NCBI RefSeq assembly: GCF_900110255.1 | Contig: NZ_FODD01000004.1 | Coordinates: 62,001 to 126,000, forward strand | DNA from: Actinacidiphila rubida | GTDB lineage: Bacteria > Actinomycetota > Actinomycetes > Streptomycetales > Streptomycetaceae | Reading direction: 5' to 3' | DNA length: 64,000 nucleotides | In this document: piece by piece, positions 9,115 to 19,916 of the stretch | Layout: every line of letters begins with the position of its first letter | Position numbering within the stretch: position 1 is the first letter of the stretch | Notes under the pieces: generated by a model | Database searches by the model: none | Seen by the model: only the letters and a program-made list of their open reading frames with translations | What the model was told of the DNA's origin: nothing | Translations under genes and position numbers: made by a program

Positions 9115-10317
9115 TTATGCCGAGAAGGCGGGGGTGTCAACCGGGGCATTGCCATCCAAAAGGGTCGAATCGCCCATTTCGCTCAGAACCAGGGCAAGGG
9201 CTCCCAGAACCTCCGCCCTGGCGCCCAGTGCGCCGGGGACGACCGAAAGCCGTTGGGCCGCACTGGGGATGGCGTACCGCGACACGGACTCCCTGATCGG
9301 CCCCAGGACCAGCTCACCGGCCTCCGCGAGGTCGCCGCCGAGCACGACCCGGCTGGGGTTGAGCAGGTTGCACAGGCTCGCCACGCCCATCCCTATGTGG
9401 CGCCCGACGTCGCCGATGACACGGCGGCACCCCGGGTCCCCCTCCCGCCCCAGCTGCACCATGCGCGGGATCGTCAGACCCTCGCCGTGGCTGCCGCGGA
9501 GCAGTTCCAGCACGTACCGGGCGGCGGTGAAGGTCTCCAGGCAGCCGCGGTTGCCGCAGCGGCAGACCGGCCCCGACTCGTCGAGCGTGATGTGGCCGAT
9601 CTCCCCCGCGGTGCCGCCGGGTCCGCGGTAGATCCGGCCGTCGATCACCAGGCCGGCGCCGACGCCGCTGGCCACCTTGATGTAGGCCAGGTCCTTGACA
9701 CCGCGCCCGCCGCCCCAGACCAGCTCGCCCAGCGCCCCCAGATTGGCGTCGTTGTCCACCTGGACGGGCACGCCGAGCCGGTCGGAGAGTTCCTGGCGGG
9801 GGTTGATCCCGCTCCACCCCGGCAGGATCGCGGTGGAGCCCAGCGCCCCGGTCTCCACGTCGATCGGGCCGGGCACGCCGAGGCCGACGCCCAGCACCTT
9901 TTCCGGGCTGACGCCGGTGGACTCCACCAGCCGGGCCACCAACTGCTCGGCCCTGTCGAAGCCCTGGGACGCCGAGGCGTCCACGTCGATGGGCTCGGAC
10001 TGCTCGGCGAGGACCTGGTGGGCCAGGTTGCCGACCGCGACCCGCAGGTGCGAGTGTCCGAAATCGACTCCGACGACGATTCCCGCGTCTCCCGACAGCG
10101 CCACGCTGCGGGCCCGCCGACCACCCGAGGAGGTCGGCGTGACCTGCACCGTTCCGTTGTCGCGCAGCTCGCGGACGATGTTGGACACCGTCGCCGCCGA
10201 CAGCCCCGTGCTCCGCGCGATCTCGGCCTGGGTGAGCGATCCGGCGAGCCGTACGGCCCGCACCACGCGCTCCAGGTTGGCCCGGTGCAGCGACGACTGC
10301 GATCCCGGAGTCTCCAC
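9115..10317 (-). CDS. ROK-family transcriptional repressor (Rok7B7/XylR-like)
   Basis: Encodes 400 residues from a GTG at 10317, chosen because AGGAG lies eight bases upstream; a longer frame to 10401 lacks a site. Residues 28-50 form the winged helix-turn-helix (LTQAEIARSTGLSAATVSNIV). The rest is the ROK sugar-kinase-like fold: ATP-site DFGHSHLRVAVGN (85-97), VDNDANLGALGE, and the ROK zinc site H242 plus CRCGNRGC (252-259). ROK repressors release DNA on binding a sugar or sugar phosphate. Its position next to the pentose transporter and the NgcEFG-like operon is the same as that of rok7B7 in S. coelicolor, known for links to xylose uptake, carbon control and antibiotic timing. Function here is inferred from that synteny. 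Confidence 0.9.
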   Translation of the reverse strand: METPGSQSSLHRANLERVVRAVRLAGSLTQAEIARSTGLSAATVSNIVRELRDNGTVQVTPTSSGGRRARSVALSGDAGIVVGVDFGHSHLRVAVGNLAHQVLAEQSEPIDVDASASQGFDRAEQLVARLVESTGVSPEKVLGVGLGVPGPIDVETGALGSTAILPGWSGINPRQELSDRLGVPVQVDNDANLGALGELVWGGGRGVKDLAYIKVASGVGAGLVIDGRIYRGPGGTAGEIGHITLDESGPVCRCGNRGCLETFTAARYVLELLRGSHGEGLTIPRMVQLGREGDPGCRRVIGDVGRHIGMGVASLCNLLNPSRVVLGGDLAEAGELVLGPIRESVSRYAIPSAAQRLSVVPGALGARAEVLGALALVLSEMGDSTLLDGNAPVDTPAFSA

Positions 10318-10430
10318 GACATCCACTCCTGCCCGGCAGGCGGAGACAGCTCCGTCTGCCCGCACGGGACGGGACTCGGGCCGGTGTCGATGTCGCCACA
10401 CCCGCGAGACCCCGTCGTCTACAACATGTG

Positions 10431-10449
10431 AACTCTAAGTTGAGTGTTT
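10431..10449 (-). promoter_or_regulatory. Candidate autoregulatory operator upstream of the ROK gene
   Basis: Contains the dyads AACT-CTA-AGTT and ACTC-taagtt-GAGT and the motif TTGAGTGTTT, which resembles the motif in the xylF-like promoter. It lies about 115-130 bp upstream of the ROK start codon. Confidence 0.35.
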
Positions 10450-10512
10450 GGTGTGATGTCCCGTCAAGGGGGAGAACCACACCGTTATGGGTTTTCCCCG
10501 GCCGGGAACGCG

Positions 10513-10548
10513 GACGAGCGGCTCCGCGCGATCGCGGAGCCGCTCGTC
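10513..10548 (-). terminator. Terminator of the NgcEFG-like operon
   Basis: A perfect 16-bp stem (10513-10528 with 10533-10548) around a CGAT loop, 66 bp after the last permease gene and upstream of the ROK gene. Confidence 0.75.
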
Positions 10549-10613
10549 GGGACTCGTCGTTCCGGTCCCGGTCCGGCCGGGAGGTGTCGGGACGATTCGT
10601 GACAGGGCCGGGC

Positions 10614-11561
10614 TTACTTCAGGGTGCCCGCGGTCAGGCCGGCCTGGACCTGGCGCTGGAAGGACAGGTACACCACCAGCACGGGCAGCATCGCCACGAC
10701 CATGCCGGCGAACAGCGCCGGGTAGTCGCCGGAGTAGCCCTGCTGGAGGGACAGGTTGACCAGGCCCTGGGCCAGCATCGAGCGGTCCGGGTCGGTGCTG
10801 GACTGCGGCTGCATCAGGGTCACCGGCAGGATGTACTGGTTCCACTGGCCCAGCACGTTGAAGATGCCGACGCTCAGCAGACCCGGCTTGGCCATCGGGA
10901 TCATGACCTGGAAGAACGTCCTGGTGTGCGACGCCCCGTCGAGCACCGCCGCCTCGTGGATCGCCGTCGGCAGCGTCTTGAAGAACGAGTGCATGAAGAA
11001 CGTGGTGAACGGCAGCGAGTACGCGATGTAGACCAGGATCAGACCCTGGTAGGTGTTGAGCATGCCGAGGTTCTTGACCATGAAGAACAGCGGCACCAGG
11101 GCGAGGAAGTACGGGAACATCGCGCCGCCGACGAACAGGAAGTAGAAGAACCTGTTGCCGGGGAAGGTGTACCGCGCCAGGACGTAGGCGACCATGGAGC
11201 CGAAGAGCATCGTCAGCGGCACCGAGAAGATCATCACGATCACGGTGTTCAGGAAGAACTTGCCGATGCCCTTGTCCCAGGCCCGGCCGAAGGAACCGAA
11301 GCTCCAGTGCGACGGCCAGGACCAGGCGCTGGAGCCGATCTCCGCATTGTTCTTGAACGCGCCGAGGATGATCCACAGCAGCGGCAGGATGATCAGGATC
11401 GCCCAGAGGATCAGGAAGCCGTGCGAGAAGACGTTGAGGACCCGGCCGCCGGCGCCGTCGTAGCGCTCGTCGTCGGCCGCCTTCTGCCCCTTGCGCAGCC
11501 CCCTGGCGTCGGGGGTCTGGTTGATCAGGCCCGCCTGCGACTCGGTGATGGGTGAGGTCAT
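10614..11561 (-). CDS. ngcG: ABC sugar permease, MalG type (NgcG-like)
   Basis: Encodes 315 residues with six predicted helices in the BPD_transp_1 (CUT1, MalG) pattern. The EAA loop, which docks the ATPase, is visible as EAAVLDGASHTRTFFQVMIPMAKPG near residue 205. The C-terminus ends QVQAGLTAGTLK, the usual CUT1 ending. The start at 11561 follows GGGGAAG. It lies 13 bp after its partner permease gene. No ATPase gene is in the operon; Streptomyces CUT1 importers normally borrow the shared ATPase MsiK. By synteny with SCO6005-6007 the probable substrates are N-acetylglucosamine oligomers. Confidence 0.88.
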   Translation of the reverse strand: MTSPITESQAGLINQTPDARGLRKGQKAADDERYDGAGGRVLNVFSHGFLILWAILIILPLLWIILGAFKNNAEIGSSAWSWPSHWSFGSFGRAWDKGIGKFFLNTVIVMIFSVPLTMLFGSMVAYVLARYTFPGNRFFYFLFVGGAMFPYFLALVPLFFMVKNLGMLNTYQGLILVYIAYSLPFTTFFMHSFFKTLPTAIHEAAVLDGASHTRTFFQVMIPMAKPGLLSVGIFNVLGQWNQYILPVTLMQPQSSTDPDRSMLAQGLVNLSLQQGYSGDYPALFAGMVVAMLPVLVVYLSFQRQVQAGLTAGTLK

Positions 11562-11574
11562 GGTGCTTCCCCGC

Positions 11575-12504
11575 TCAGAACTCGATGCGGTCACGGCGGG
11601 AGGCCCGCAGCGTGATCACGGACACGATCATTGTCAGCAGCATGATCATGACGCCCTGCGCACAGGCGTAGCCGCTCTTACCGAAGTACAGGAAGTTACG
11701 CATCAGGTAGGTCGACATGACCTCGCTGTGGTGGTCGGGGCCACCGCCGTAGGTTCCCTGTGTCAGGCCGGAGACCAGCGCGAAGAAGTCCATGGCGAAG
11801 ATCGAGATGTACACCCACGAGGTCTGGACCGTGTCCCACAGCAGCGGGAGGGTGACCTTGAAGAAGGTCTGCGACCGGTCGGCGCCGTCGAGCAGCGCGG
11901 CCTCGTAGATGTCCTTGGGGATGGACTGCATCGCCGCCGAGAACAGCACCAGGTAGAAGCCCACACCTGCCCAGACCTGGACGCCCAGCAGGCACCACAG
12001 CACCAGGTTCGGATCGTTCAGCCACTCGATCGGGTTGTTCGCGTCCTCCAGGTGCAGCTTCGTCAGCACACCGTTGAGGAGGCCGGCCGAGTCACTCCGG
12101 TAGATCGCGCCGAACAGCACGATCAGAATGGCCACCGACAGCACCTGCGGGAAGAAGTACACGACCTTGTAGATCGACGCGCCCCGCACACCCTGGACGC
12201 CACCCGCCGTGGAGCGCCCGCCCACGTTCACCATGAAGGCGAAGAACAGGGCGAGCAGGATGGTGACGACCGGGAGGAAGATCAGAAGCAGGATGTTGTG
12301 CCACAACGCGGTCCGGAACACGCCGTCGTGGAACAGGTCCGAGTAGTTCTGGAACCCGACGAACTTGAAGGTCTGCGACTCGCCCTGCCAGTTCGTGAGC
12401 GAATAGCCGATCGTCTGAATGTACGGCCAGATCACGAACGTGATGTAGAGGACGAGCGGAACGATGAGGAACCCCACGATGAAGGGGTATTTGCGATGCT
12501 GCAT
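11575..12504 (-). CDS. ngcF: ABC sugar permease, MalF/UgpA type (NgcF-like)
   Basis: Encodes 309 residues and six membrane helices; the first (FIVGFLIVPLVLYITFVIWPYIQ) begins only a few residues from the start, typical of UgpA-like CUT1 permeases. The EAA motif reads EAALLDGADRSQTFFKVTLPLLW. A strong AGGAG site precedes the ATG by eight bases. It pairs with the MalG-type subunit encoded immediately downstream to form the channel for the NgcE-like binding protein. Confidence 0.88.
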   Translation of the reverse strand: MQHRKYPFIVGFLIVPLVLYITFVIWPYIQTIGYSLTNWQGESQTFKFVGFQNYSDLFHDGVFRTALWHNILLLIFLPVVTILLALFFAFMVNVGGRSTAGGVQGVRGASIYKVVYFFPQVLSVAILIVLFGAIYRSDSAGLLNGVLTKLHLEDANNPIEWLNDPNLVLWCLLGVQVWAGVGFYLVLFSAAMQSIPKDIYEAALLDGADRSQTFFKVTLPLLWDTVQTSWVYISIFAMDFFALVSGLTQGTYGGGPDHHSEVMSTYLMRNFLYFGKSGYACAQGVMIMLLTMIVSVITLRASRRDRIEF

Positions 12505-12537
12505 GGATCCTGCTCCTGGTCGAGTGGCTGTGCCGGA

Positions 12538-12566
12538 GCGGGGGCCGGCAGATCTCCGGCCCCCGC
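12538..12566 (-). terminator. Intercistronic hairpin after the ngcE-like gene
   Basis: A perfect 11-bp stem (12538-12548 with 12556-12566) in the 83-bp gap between the binding-protein gene and the first permease gene. As in the pentose operon, it would favour excess binding protein. Confidence 0.6.
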
Positions 12567-12587
12567 CTCACGCACGCTGTCGGCGAA

Positions 12588-13985
12588 TCAGCTCGACTTG
12601 GCCTTGGCGGCGAGCTGCTTGGCCTTGGCGACCCACTCGGCCGGCTTCAGGCGCTTGGCCATCAGCTCGGCGCTGAGGTTCTGCAGGTCCGTGTCGAACT
12701 GGCTGTTCGTGTTCGGGTAGTTGTAGTTGAACGTGTTGGTGCCCGCGGCGGTCAGCGCGGTCACGGTCGACGCGGTACCCGGACGCAGCTGGACGTCGGA
12801 GCCGACGCCGTCCTTCAGGACCGTGAGGGAGTTGGCGGCGGCGGCGAACTTGCCGGAGCCCTCCTTCGTCAGCATCATGCGCAGGAACTCCAGGCCACCG
12901 GCCTGGTTCTTGGCCTTCGCCGGGACGATGAACGGCTCGCCGGCGCCGGCGCGGATCGCGTCCGGCGGCAGCTTGTCGCCGTCGAGCGAGGGCATCGGCA
13001 TGAACTTCATGTCGAAGTCGCTCGGCGTCGCCTTGAGCTGCTCGTTCTCCAGCCAGGAGCCACAGGGGATGAACGCGGCCTTGTACTGGTTCCACTTGGT
13101 CTGCGACTCGATGTGGGTCAGACCGTTGGTGCCGGGGAGCAGGTAGCCCTTGTCGACGATCTCGTAGATGGCCGTGATGCCCTTGAGGACGGCCGGGTCG
13201 TCCCACGCGGTGGGGTCGAAGGCGTCGATGCGCTTCTGCAGGTCCACGCCGCCGTTCTTGGCGATCAGGTCCATGATGGCGACGTTGATGTAGTACGGGT
13301 ACTTGCCCTGGTGGGCGAAGGGCGCGATGCCGGCCTTCTTGATCTCCGCGGACAGCGACATGAAGTCGGTCCACGTCTTCGGCGCGGTCCAGCCCTTCTC
13401 CTTGAAGAGCTTGCCGGAGTACCACAGACCCCACACGGTGTAGATGTAGCTCAGCGAGTACATCTTGCCGTCGAGCGTGCCGGTCTCGATCGTGCCGGGC
13501 TGCAGCACGTCGCGGATCTTCTTGCTCGGGTCGTCGATGTACGGCGCGTCGAGCAGCGGCGTCAGGTCGGAGAGCTGGCCGTTCTTCTGCAGGACGTCGA
13601 GCTTGATCTGCTGGGCGCCCGAGTCGTCGATGACGTCCGGCGGGTTGCCGCCGTTGAAGCGCGGCTGCAGCTTGCCGGTGATGTCCTGCGTCGGCAGGAC
13701 GGAGGCCTTCGAGCCCGCGTGCTTGGACTCGTACAGCTTGCCCAGCGCGGTGGCGTAGTCGTGGCCGTAACCACCGTCGAAGATGACGATGTCGAGGGCC
13801 GCGGAGTCGTTGACGCCGAAGGGGTTGTCCTTGGACGCCGCGCCCTTGGTGGGCTTGGTCGAGCTGTTGCTGTCGCTGCCACCGCTGGACGCGCACGCGC
13901 TCAGCAGACCGGCCGCGGGAACTGCCACCAGGCCAAGCGCCGCAGACCGCTTGACCAGATCCCGGCGGTTCATTTCGGATCCCAT
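12588..13985 (-). CDS. ngcE: Sugar-binding lipoprotein of ABC transporter (NgcE-like, chitooligosaccharide/GlcNAc)
   Basis: Encodes 465 residues. The N-terminus has a twin-arginine motif (NRRDLVK, residues 6-12), a hydrophobic stretch and the lipobox LSAC (Cys31), so it is probably a Tat-exported lipoprotein. The mature part is an extracellular solute-binding family 1 fold, with W-rich segments such as SYIYTVWGLWYSGKLFKEKGWTAP and KWNQYKAAFIPCGSWLENE. It resembles NgcE, the N-acetylglucosamine/chitobiose binder; SCO6005, at the same place in S. coelicolor, binds chitooligosaccharides. The ATG at 13985 has GAGGA upstream. A DasR-like site overlaps the promoter, which supports a chitin-derived substrate. 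Confidence in the exact sugar is moderate. Confidence 0.85.
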   Translation of the reverse strand: MGSEMNRRDLVKRSAALGLVAVPAAGLLSACASSGGSDSNSSTKPTKGAASKDNPFGVNDSAALDIVIFDGGYGHDYATALGKLYESKHAGSKASVLPTQDITGKLQPRFNGGNPPDVIDDSGAQQIKLDVLQKNGQLSDLTPLLDAPYIDDPSKKIRDVLQPGTIETGTLDGKMYSLSYIYTVWGLWYSGKLFKEKGWTAPKTWTDFMSLSAEIKKAGIAPFAHQGKYPYYINVAIMDLIAKNGGVDLQKRIDAFDPTAWDDPAVLKGITAIYEIVDKGYLLPGTNGLTHIESQTKWNQYKAAFIPCGSWLENEQLKATPSDFDMKFMPMPSLDGDKLPPDAIRAGAGEPFIVPAKAKNQAGGLEFLRMMLTKEGSGKFAAAANSLTVLKDGVGSDVQLRPGTASTVTALTAAGTNTFNYNYPNTNSQFDTDLQNLSAELMAKRLKPAEWVAKAKQLAAKAKSS

Positions 13986-14167
13986 GCTCAAGTCCTCGCC
14001 TTCTCCAGGACTCATGCGGTGCAGCGGAATCCGCCGACTACCGCGAACAGTTGAAGCGTGAGTGAAGCCGTACATCCAGTGAGGCGAGGAACAATATCGA
14101 AAACGACTGGCTGAGCCACTCGTCCGCCCCCCGCGCGTCCCCGCTCCCAGCGGGTTCCTTGGACGCG

Positions 14168-14183
14168 ACAGGTATAGTCCACT
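14168..14183 (-). promoter_or_regulatory. DasR-responsive (dre-like) site at the ngcE promoter
   Basis: The 16-mer ACAGGTATAGTCCACT matches the published dre consensus ACTGGTCTAGACCACT at 13 of 16 positions, with both outer half-sites intact. It overlaps the -10 of the promoter annotated here, so a bound repressor would block RNA polymerase. It lies about 185 bp upstream of the ngcE-like start. DasR is the GntR-family regulator that controls chitin and GlcNAc genes in Streptomyces. Confidence 0.65.
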
Positions 14184-14200
14184 TGGCTCGGGCAGGGCAA
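14171..14200 (-). promoter_or_regulatory. Sigma-70-like promoter of the NgcEFG-like operon
   Basis: On the minus strand TTGCCC (14200-14195) is followed after 18 bases by TATACC (14176-14171). The hexamers and spacing fit an HrdB-type promoter and the -10 lies inside the dre-like site. Confidence 0.5.
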
Positions 14201-14304
14201 GATCGAGACAACCCGGACCGCCAAGCTTTCCCGAGTTGAGACCTGGCCGAAACGTGGAAGGGGCAGCGGATCCGGCGTCGTGAGGGCCTCCAGGACAGCG
14301 CGAA

Positions 14305-14338
14305 AGGGCCGCACTCCGCCATGGCGGAGTGCGGCCCT
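14305..14338 (-). terminator. Aconitase terminator
   Basis: A perfect 16-bp stem (14305-14320 with 14323-14338), followed by TTT on the minus strand, 58 bp after the aconitase stop. It separates aconitase from the ngcE-like operon. The remainder of 13986-14396 holds only the promoter elements listed and no gene. Confidence 0.8.
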
Positions 14339-14396
14339 GTGAGTGCCGCTGAGCGGCCCTGGAACCGCTGTTGGGCGGCCCGGGGACGCGCGGGCG

Positions 14397-17354
<2,958 letters not shown>

Positions 17355-17451
17355 TCACCGGCCGCGCCCGGCGGGAGGCACGGCGCGGGGCCGGGGCGCT
17401 GCCCGGTGCGGCGTGCGGCGAGACGTCCCGCCGGGCTCGGCCATCGCGGTC

Positions 17452-17483
17452 ACGGCGTGGGCCACCCGGGTGGCCCACGCCGT
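17452..17483. repeat. Perfect 32-bp palindrome in the aconitase/methyltransferase intergenic region
   Basis: Two 16-base arms (17452-17467 and 17468-17483) are exact reverse complements with no spacer. It lies between divergently transcribed genes, so it is not at a normal terminator position. Around it, 17203-17692 is very GC-rich; three near copies of ggacacgtcccc follow at about 17521-17552. No gene was found in this stretch apart from the tiny leader ORF at 17659. Confidence 0.7.
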
Positions 17484-17658
17484 ACGGCACGCCCGCACGG
17501 CCCGCACGGGGGCGCGTCGCGGGACACGTCCCCGGGACACGTCCCCGGGGCACGTCGGCCGGCGCGGGCCCGCGGAACGCGTCACGCGGCAGGGCCGGCG
17601 GGCGGGCGCCGGACTTGCGCCGGGCCCATCGGGCAGTGGTACCAAGGAGGTTGACGCC

Positions 17659-17673
17659 GTGTCACGGCACTGA
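17659..17673 (+). CDS. Possible four-codon leader ORF
   Basis: A textbook AAGGAGG site (17644-17650), eight bases before a GTG, opens a frame of only four sense codons (fMet-Ser-Arg-His) before TGA. The methyltransferase ATG follows 19 bases after this stop and has a weaker site of its own. It may set translation of the gene by reinitiation or be a relic of an older start. Evidence is limited to the ribosome-binding site quality. Confidence 0.35.
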   Translation: MSRH

Positions 17674-17692
17674 CCGACGGGGGTTGTCCGGC

Positions 17693-18532
17693 ATGCGGGA
17701 TGGGGTCGAGCTGACGGCGTATCTCGTCAACGAGTCGCGGGCCCGCAGACCGGAACTGGCCGAGGACCGGCTGGCCGCGGCGTGGATCCCGGACGGCGAG
17801 CGCGGCGCGGTGCGCGAGCTGTGGGACGAGTACGCGGCCGCCGTGTACGCGCACGACGACCTGGTGGTGTCGCTGCGCGGCCGGTTCGTCGCCGACACCC
17901 TCACCAGGGCGCTGGCCGCCGATCCGGACACCGTGCTGGTGGTCTGCGGGGCGGGCTTCTCGTCCTACCCCTGGCTGCTGCCGTTCGCGCTCTCGGTCGA
18001 GGTGGACCTGCCCGACATGGTCGCGGCCAAGCGGCGGCGCGCCGCGGAGCTGGTCGGCGACGGGGTCGCCACGGGCCGCGAGGTGCACCACGTGGCCGCC
18101 GACCTGGGCAGCGCCGAGGACCGGGAGCGGCTGATCGGCACGGTCCGCGCGCTGGCCGGCGGGCGCCCGGTCGCCTACGTCGCGGAGGGCGTGCTGTTCT
18201 ACCTGCCGGAGACCGACGCGGAGGCCGTGGTGACCCTGGGCGCCGGCTTCGGCACCACGGCGGTGACGGCCGTCAGCTACTGGCCGGCCGCCGCCGCGGG
18301 CAGCCGCGTGCTGGCCGAGCAGCGGCACTGGTTCCGCCGCCGCGAGGTCCCCGCGGACGCCAGCTACCTCACCCACGACCGGCTGGTGCGGCTGCTCGGC
18401 CCCGGCCTGGAGGACCTCGGGCCCGAGGACCTGCAGCGCCGCTACCTCGGCGGCGTCACGGTGCCGGAGAGCGACCTGATCCCCGAGTACGTGGCCGTCT
18501 CGTGGGCGGCGCCGCGGGGAGCCGCCGGGTGA
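17693..18532 (+). CDS. SAM-dependent methyltransferase, leucine-carboxyl-methyltransferase-like
   Basis: Encodes 279 residues. The fold pattern fits the LCM (PPM1-like) class of class-I SAM methyltransferases. An RGRFVADTL helix precedes motif I (VLVVCGAGFSSYPW, near residue 83), then an acidic strand end VEVDLPDMVAAKRRR for SAM ribose binding, and YVAEGVLFYLP (near 165), the usual post-motif III. Bacterial members methylate carboxyl or hydroxyl groups of small molecules; the substrate is unknown. The next gene starts inside its stop codon (GTGA), so the two products are probably made together. The ATG at 17693 has only a GGGGG site; a strong site lies before the mini-ORF at 17659. Confidence 0.7.
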   Translation: MRDGVELTAYLVNESRARRPELAEDRLAAAWIPDGERGAVRELWDEYAAAVYAHDDLVVSLRGRFVADTLTRALAADPDTVLVVCGAGFSSYPWLLPFALSVEVDLPDMVAAKRRRAAELVGDGVATGREVHHVAADLGSAEDRERLIGTVRALAGGRPVAYVAEGVLFYLPETDAEAVVTLGAGFGTTAVTAVSYWPAAAAGSRVLAEQRHWFRRREVPADASYLTHDRLVRLLGPGLEDLGPEDLQRRYLGGVTVPESDLIPEYVAVSWAAPRGAAG

Positions 18533-19779
18533 GCGAGGTCCTGCACCTGCAGAGCAGGGCGTACCCGTTGCACCACCGTTCCCCCGACACCGGCACCGAA
18601 CTCGTCGTCGTCCCCGGTCTGGGCGAACTGCGCCCGGTCGTCGGCGCGCTGCGGTCGCTCGCGTACAACCCGGACACCACCATCGAGCTGGACCTGACCA
18701 CGGTGATCCGGTCCGCGGTGACGCTGCCGGGCGCCGAGATCATCGCCTGCCACGCGCGCATCCTGACCGCCGGCACCGTCCTCGTGGTGTACGCGCTGCG
18801 GCACGAACGGGACCTGCGGCAGCTCGGGCTGCACGAGCTGGACGCCCTCGACGCGCAGGTCAACCGGGTGCTGCGGGAGGCCGACTCGCCGGTGCTGACG
18901 GCCGTGCTGGCCGCATCCGTGGCCGGCGGCCTGATGGACGGCGTGGCGCTGCGGCCCGACCTGGCACTCGGCGGTGGCCGCTCCCCCATCGACCGCCAGT
19001 CCGCGCGCTACAACGCGCACTTCGTCACCGTCGATCCGCCGTGGGAGCCCGACGCCCGGGTGCCGGACCTGACCGCCGGTCCGGACTGCCGCCTCCTGCT
19101 GCCGTACACGTACGCGTGGGACCGCGATCCGGCCACCCCGCTGTTCGACCTGCTGACCATGACCGAGCCCACCGACATCGCGGTGGCCCAGCAGTCGCTG
19201 CTGGTGGGCGCGCTCATCGCGGGCCGGTGGGTGCTGGCCGACCTGGCGCACGGCCAGCCGGAGAGCACCGACGTGCACGCCTTCCGGCGCTTCCTGGACG
19301 GCCTGTGGTCCGACTTCCACCACCTGGACGGCTACCGGATCGAGTCGACGCAGGCGCACCGGGCCAGCTATCTGGCGGCCCGCGAGGTGATCGGCCTGGA
19401 CGACACCCAGGAGCGGGCCGACAAGCTGCTCGGCTACGTCTCCAACTCGCTGCTGGCCGCGGCGTCGCAGCGCTCCGAGGAGCTGGACGCCCGCCTCAAC
19501 CGCGTGGCCGCGGCGCTGGCGGTGGTGAGCGCCGCGTCGTTCGGCCTGGACATCGCGGTGTTCGTGCTGCCCCAGGTGTCGCTGGCCACGAAGCTCGGGG
19601 TGGTCGTCGGCCTGCTGGGCATGGCGGTCTCGTGCCTGATGGCGGTCATCGTCCCCCGTTCGGCCCGACGCTCGGCGCGCCGCCGTCTGCTGGACCGGAC
19701 GGTGCCGAGGCCCCGTACGCCGGGCGGTCTGGCCGTTCCCGGCGACGACGAGGCGCTGTTCGCCCCGCAGGGCCCGTGA
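18529..19779 (+). CDS. Unknown protein with two C-terminal membrane helices
   Basis: Encodes 416 residues; I do not recognise a family with certainty. The first 310 residues are soluble, with several beta-rich segments (TELVVVPGLGEL, TIELDLTTVIRS, AEIIACHARILTAGTVLVVYALR). A helical stretch with SNSLLAAASQRSEELDARLNRVAAALAVVSAAS leads into two membrane helices near residues 338-357 and 361-383 and a basic tail. This overall plan, a cytoplasmic domain, a long helix and two C-terminal helices, resembles CorA-like channels, but the CorA GMN signature is absent. It overlaps the methyltransferase gene by four bases and is therefore likely to act with it. Confidence 0.6.
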   Translation: MSEVLHLQSRAYPLHHRSPDTGTELVVVPGLGELRPVVGALRSLAYNPDTTIELDLTTVIRSAVTLPGAEIIACHARILTAGTVLVVYALRHERDLRQLGLHELDALDAQVNRVLREADSPVLTAVLAASVAGGLMDGVALRPDLALGGGRSPIDRQSARYNAHFVTVDPPWEPDARVPDLTAGPDCRLLLPYTYAWDRDPATPLFDLLTMTEPTDIAVAQQSLLVGALIAGRWVLADLAHGQPESTDVHAFRRFLDGLWSDFHHLDGYRIESTQAHRASYLAAREVIGLDDTQERADKLLGYVSNSLLAAASQRSEELDARLNRVAAALAVVSAASFGLDIAVFVLPQVSLATKLGVVVGLLGMAVSCLMAVIVPRSARRSARRRLLDRTVPRPRTPGGLAVPGDDEALFAPQGP

Positions 19780-19888
19780 CCGCCGCCGGGCGGCACGCCC
19801 GGGGCGGAGGTACCGTGCTCACGCGGGCTGCGGGGAATGTACGGAATCCGTTCTGGGGCTGTCACGAATGGACGCCCCCGAATGGCCG

Positions 19889-19906
19889 TATCTCACCTAT
19901 GAGATA
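19889..19906 (+). promoter_or_regulatory. Palindrome at the HTH-MurA promoter
   Basis: TATCTCACCTATGAGATA has 7-bp arms (TATCTCA/TGAGATA) around CCTA and ends 10 bp before the ATG. No clear Shine-Dalgarno sequence lies between it and the start, so the transcript may be leaderless and the palindrome may lie over the core promoter. The encoded protein carries its own XRE DNA-binding domain, so autoregulation is plausible. The hexamer arms equal those upstream of aconitase. Confidence 0.55.
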
Positions 19907-19916
19907 GCCTCGCGGT

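Noticed and set aside
17521-17552. ggacacgtcccc repeats considered as a mobile-element end or CRISPR
   Set aside because: Copies are adjacent and imperfect, no transposase or target duplication nearby.
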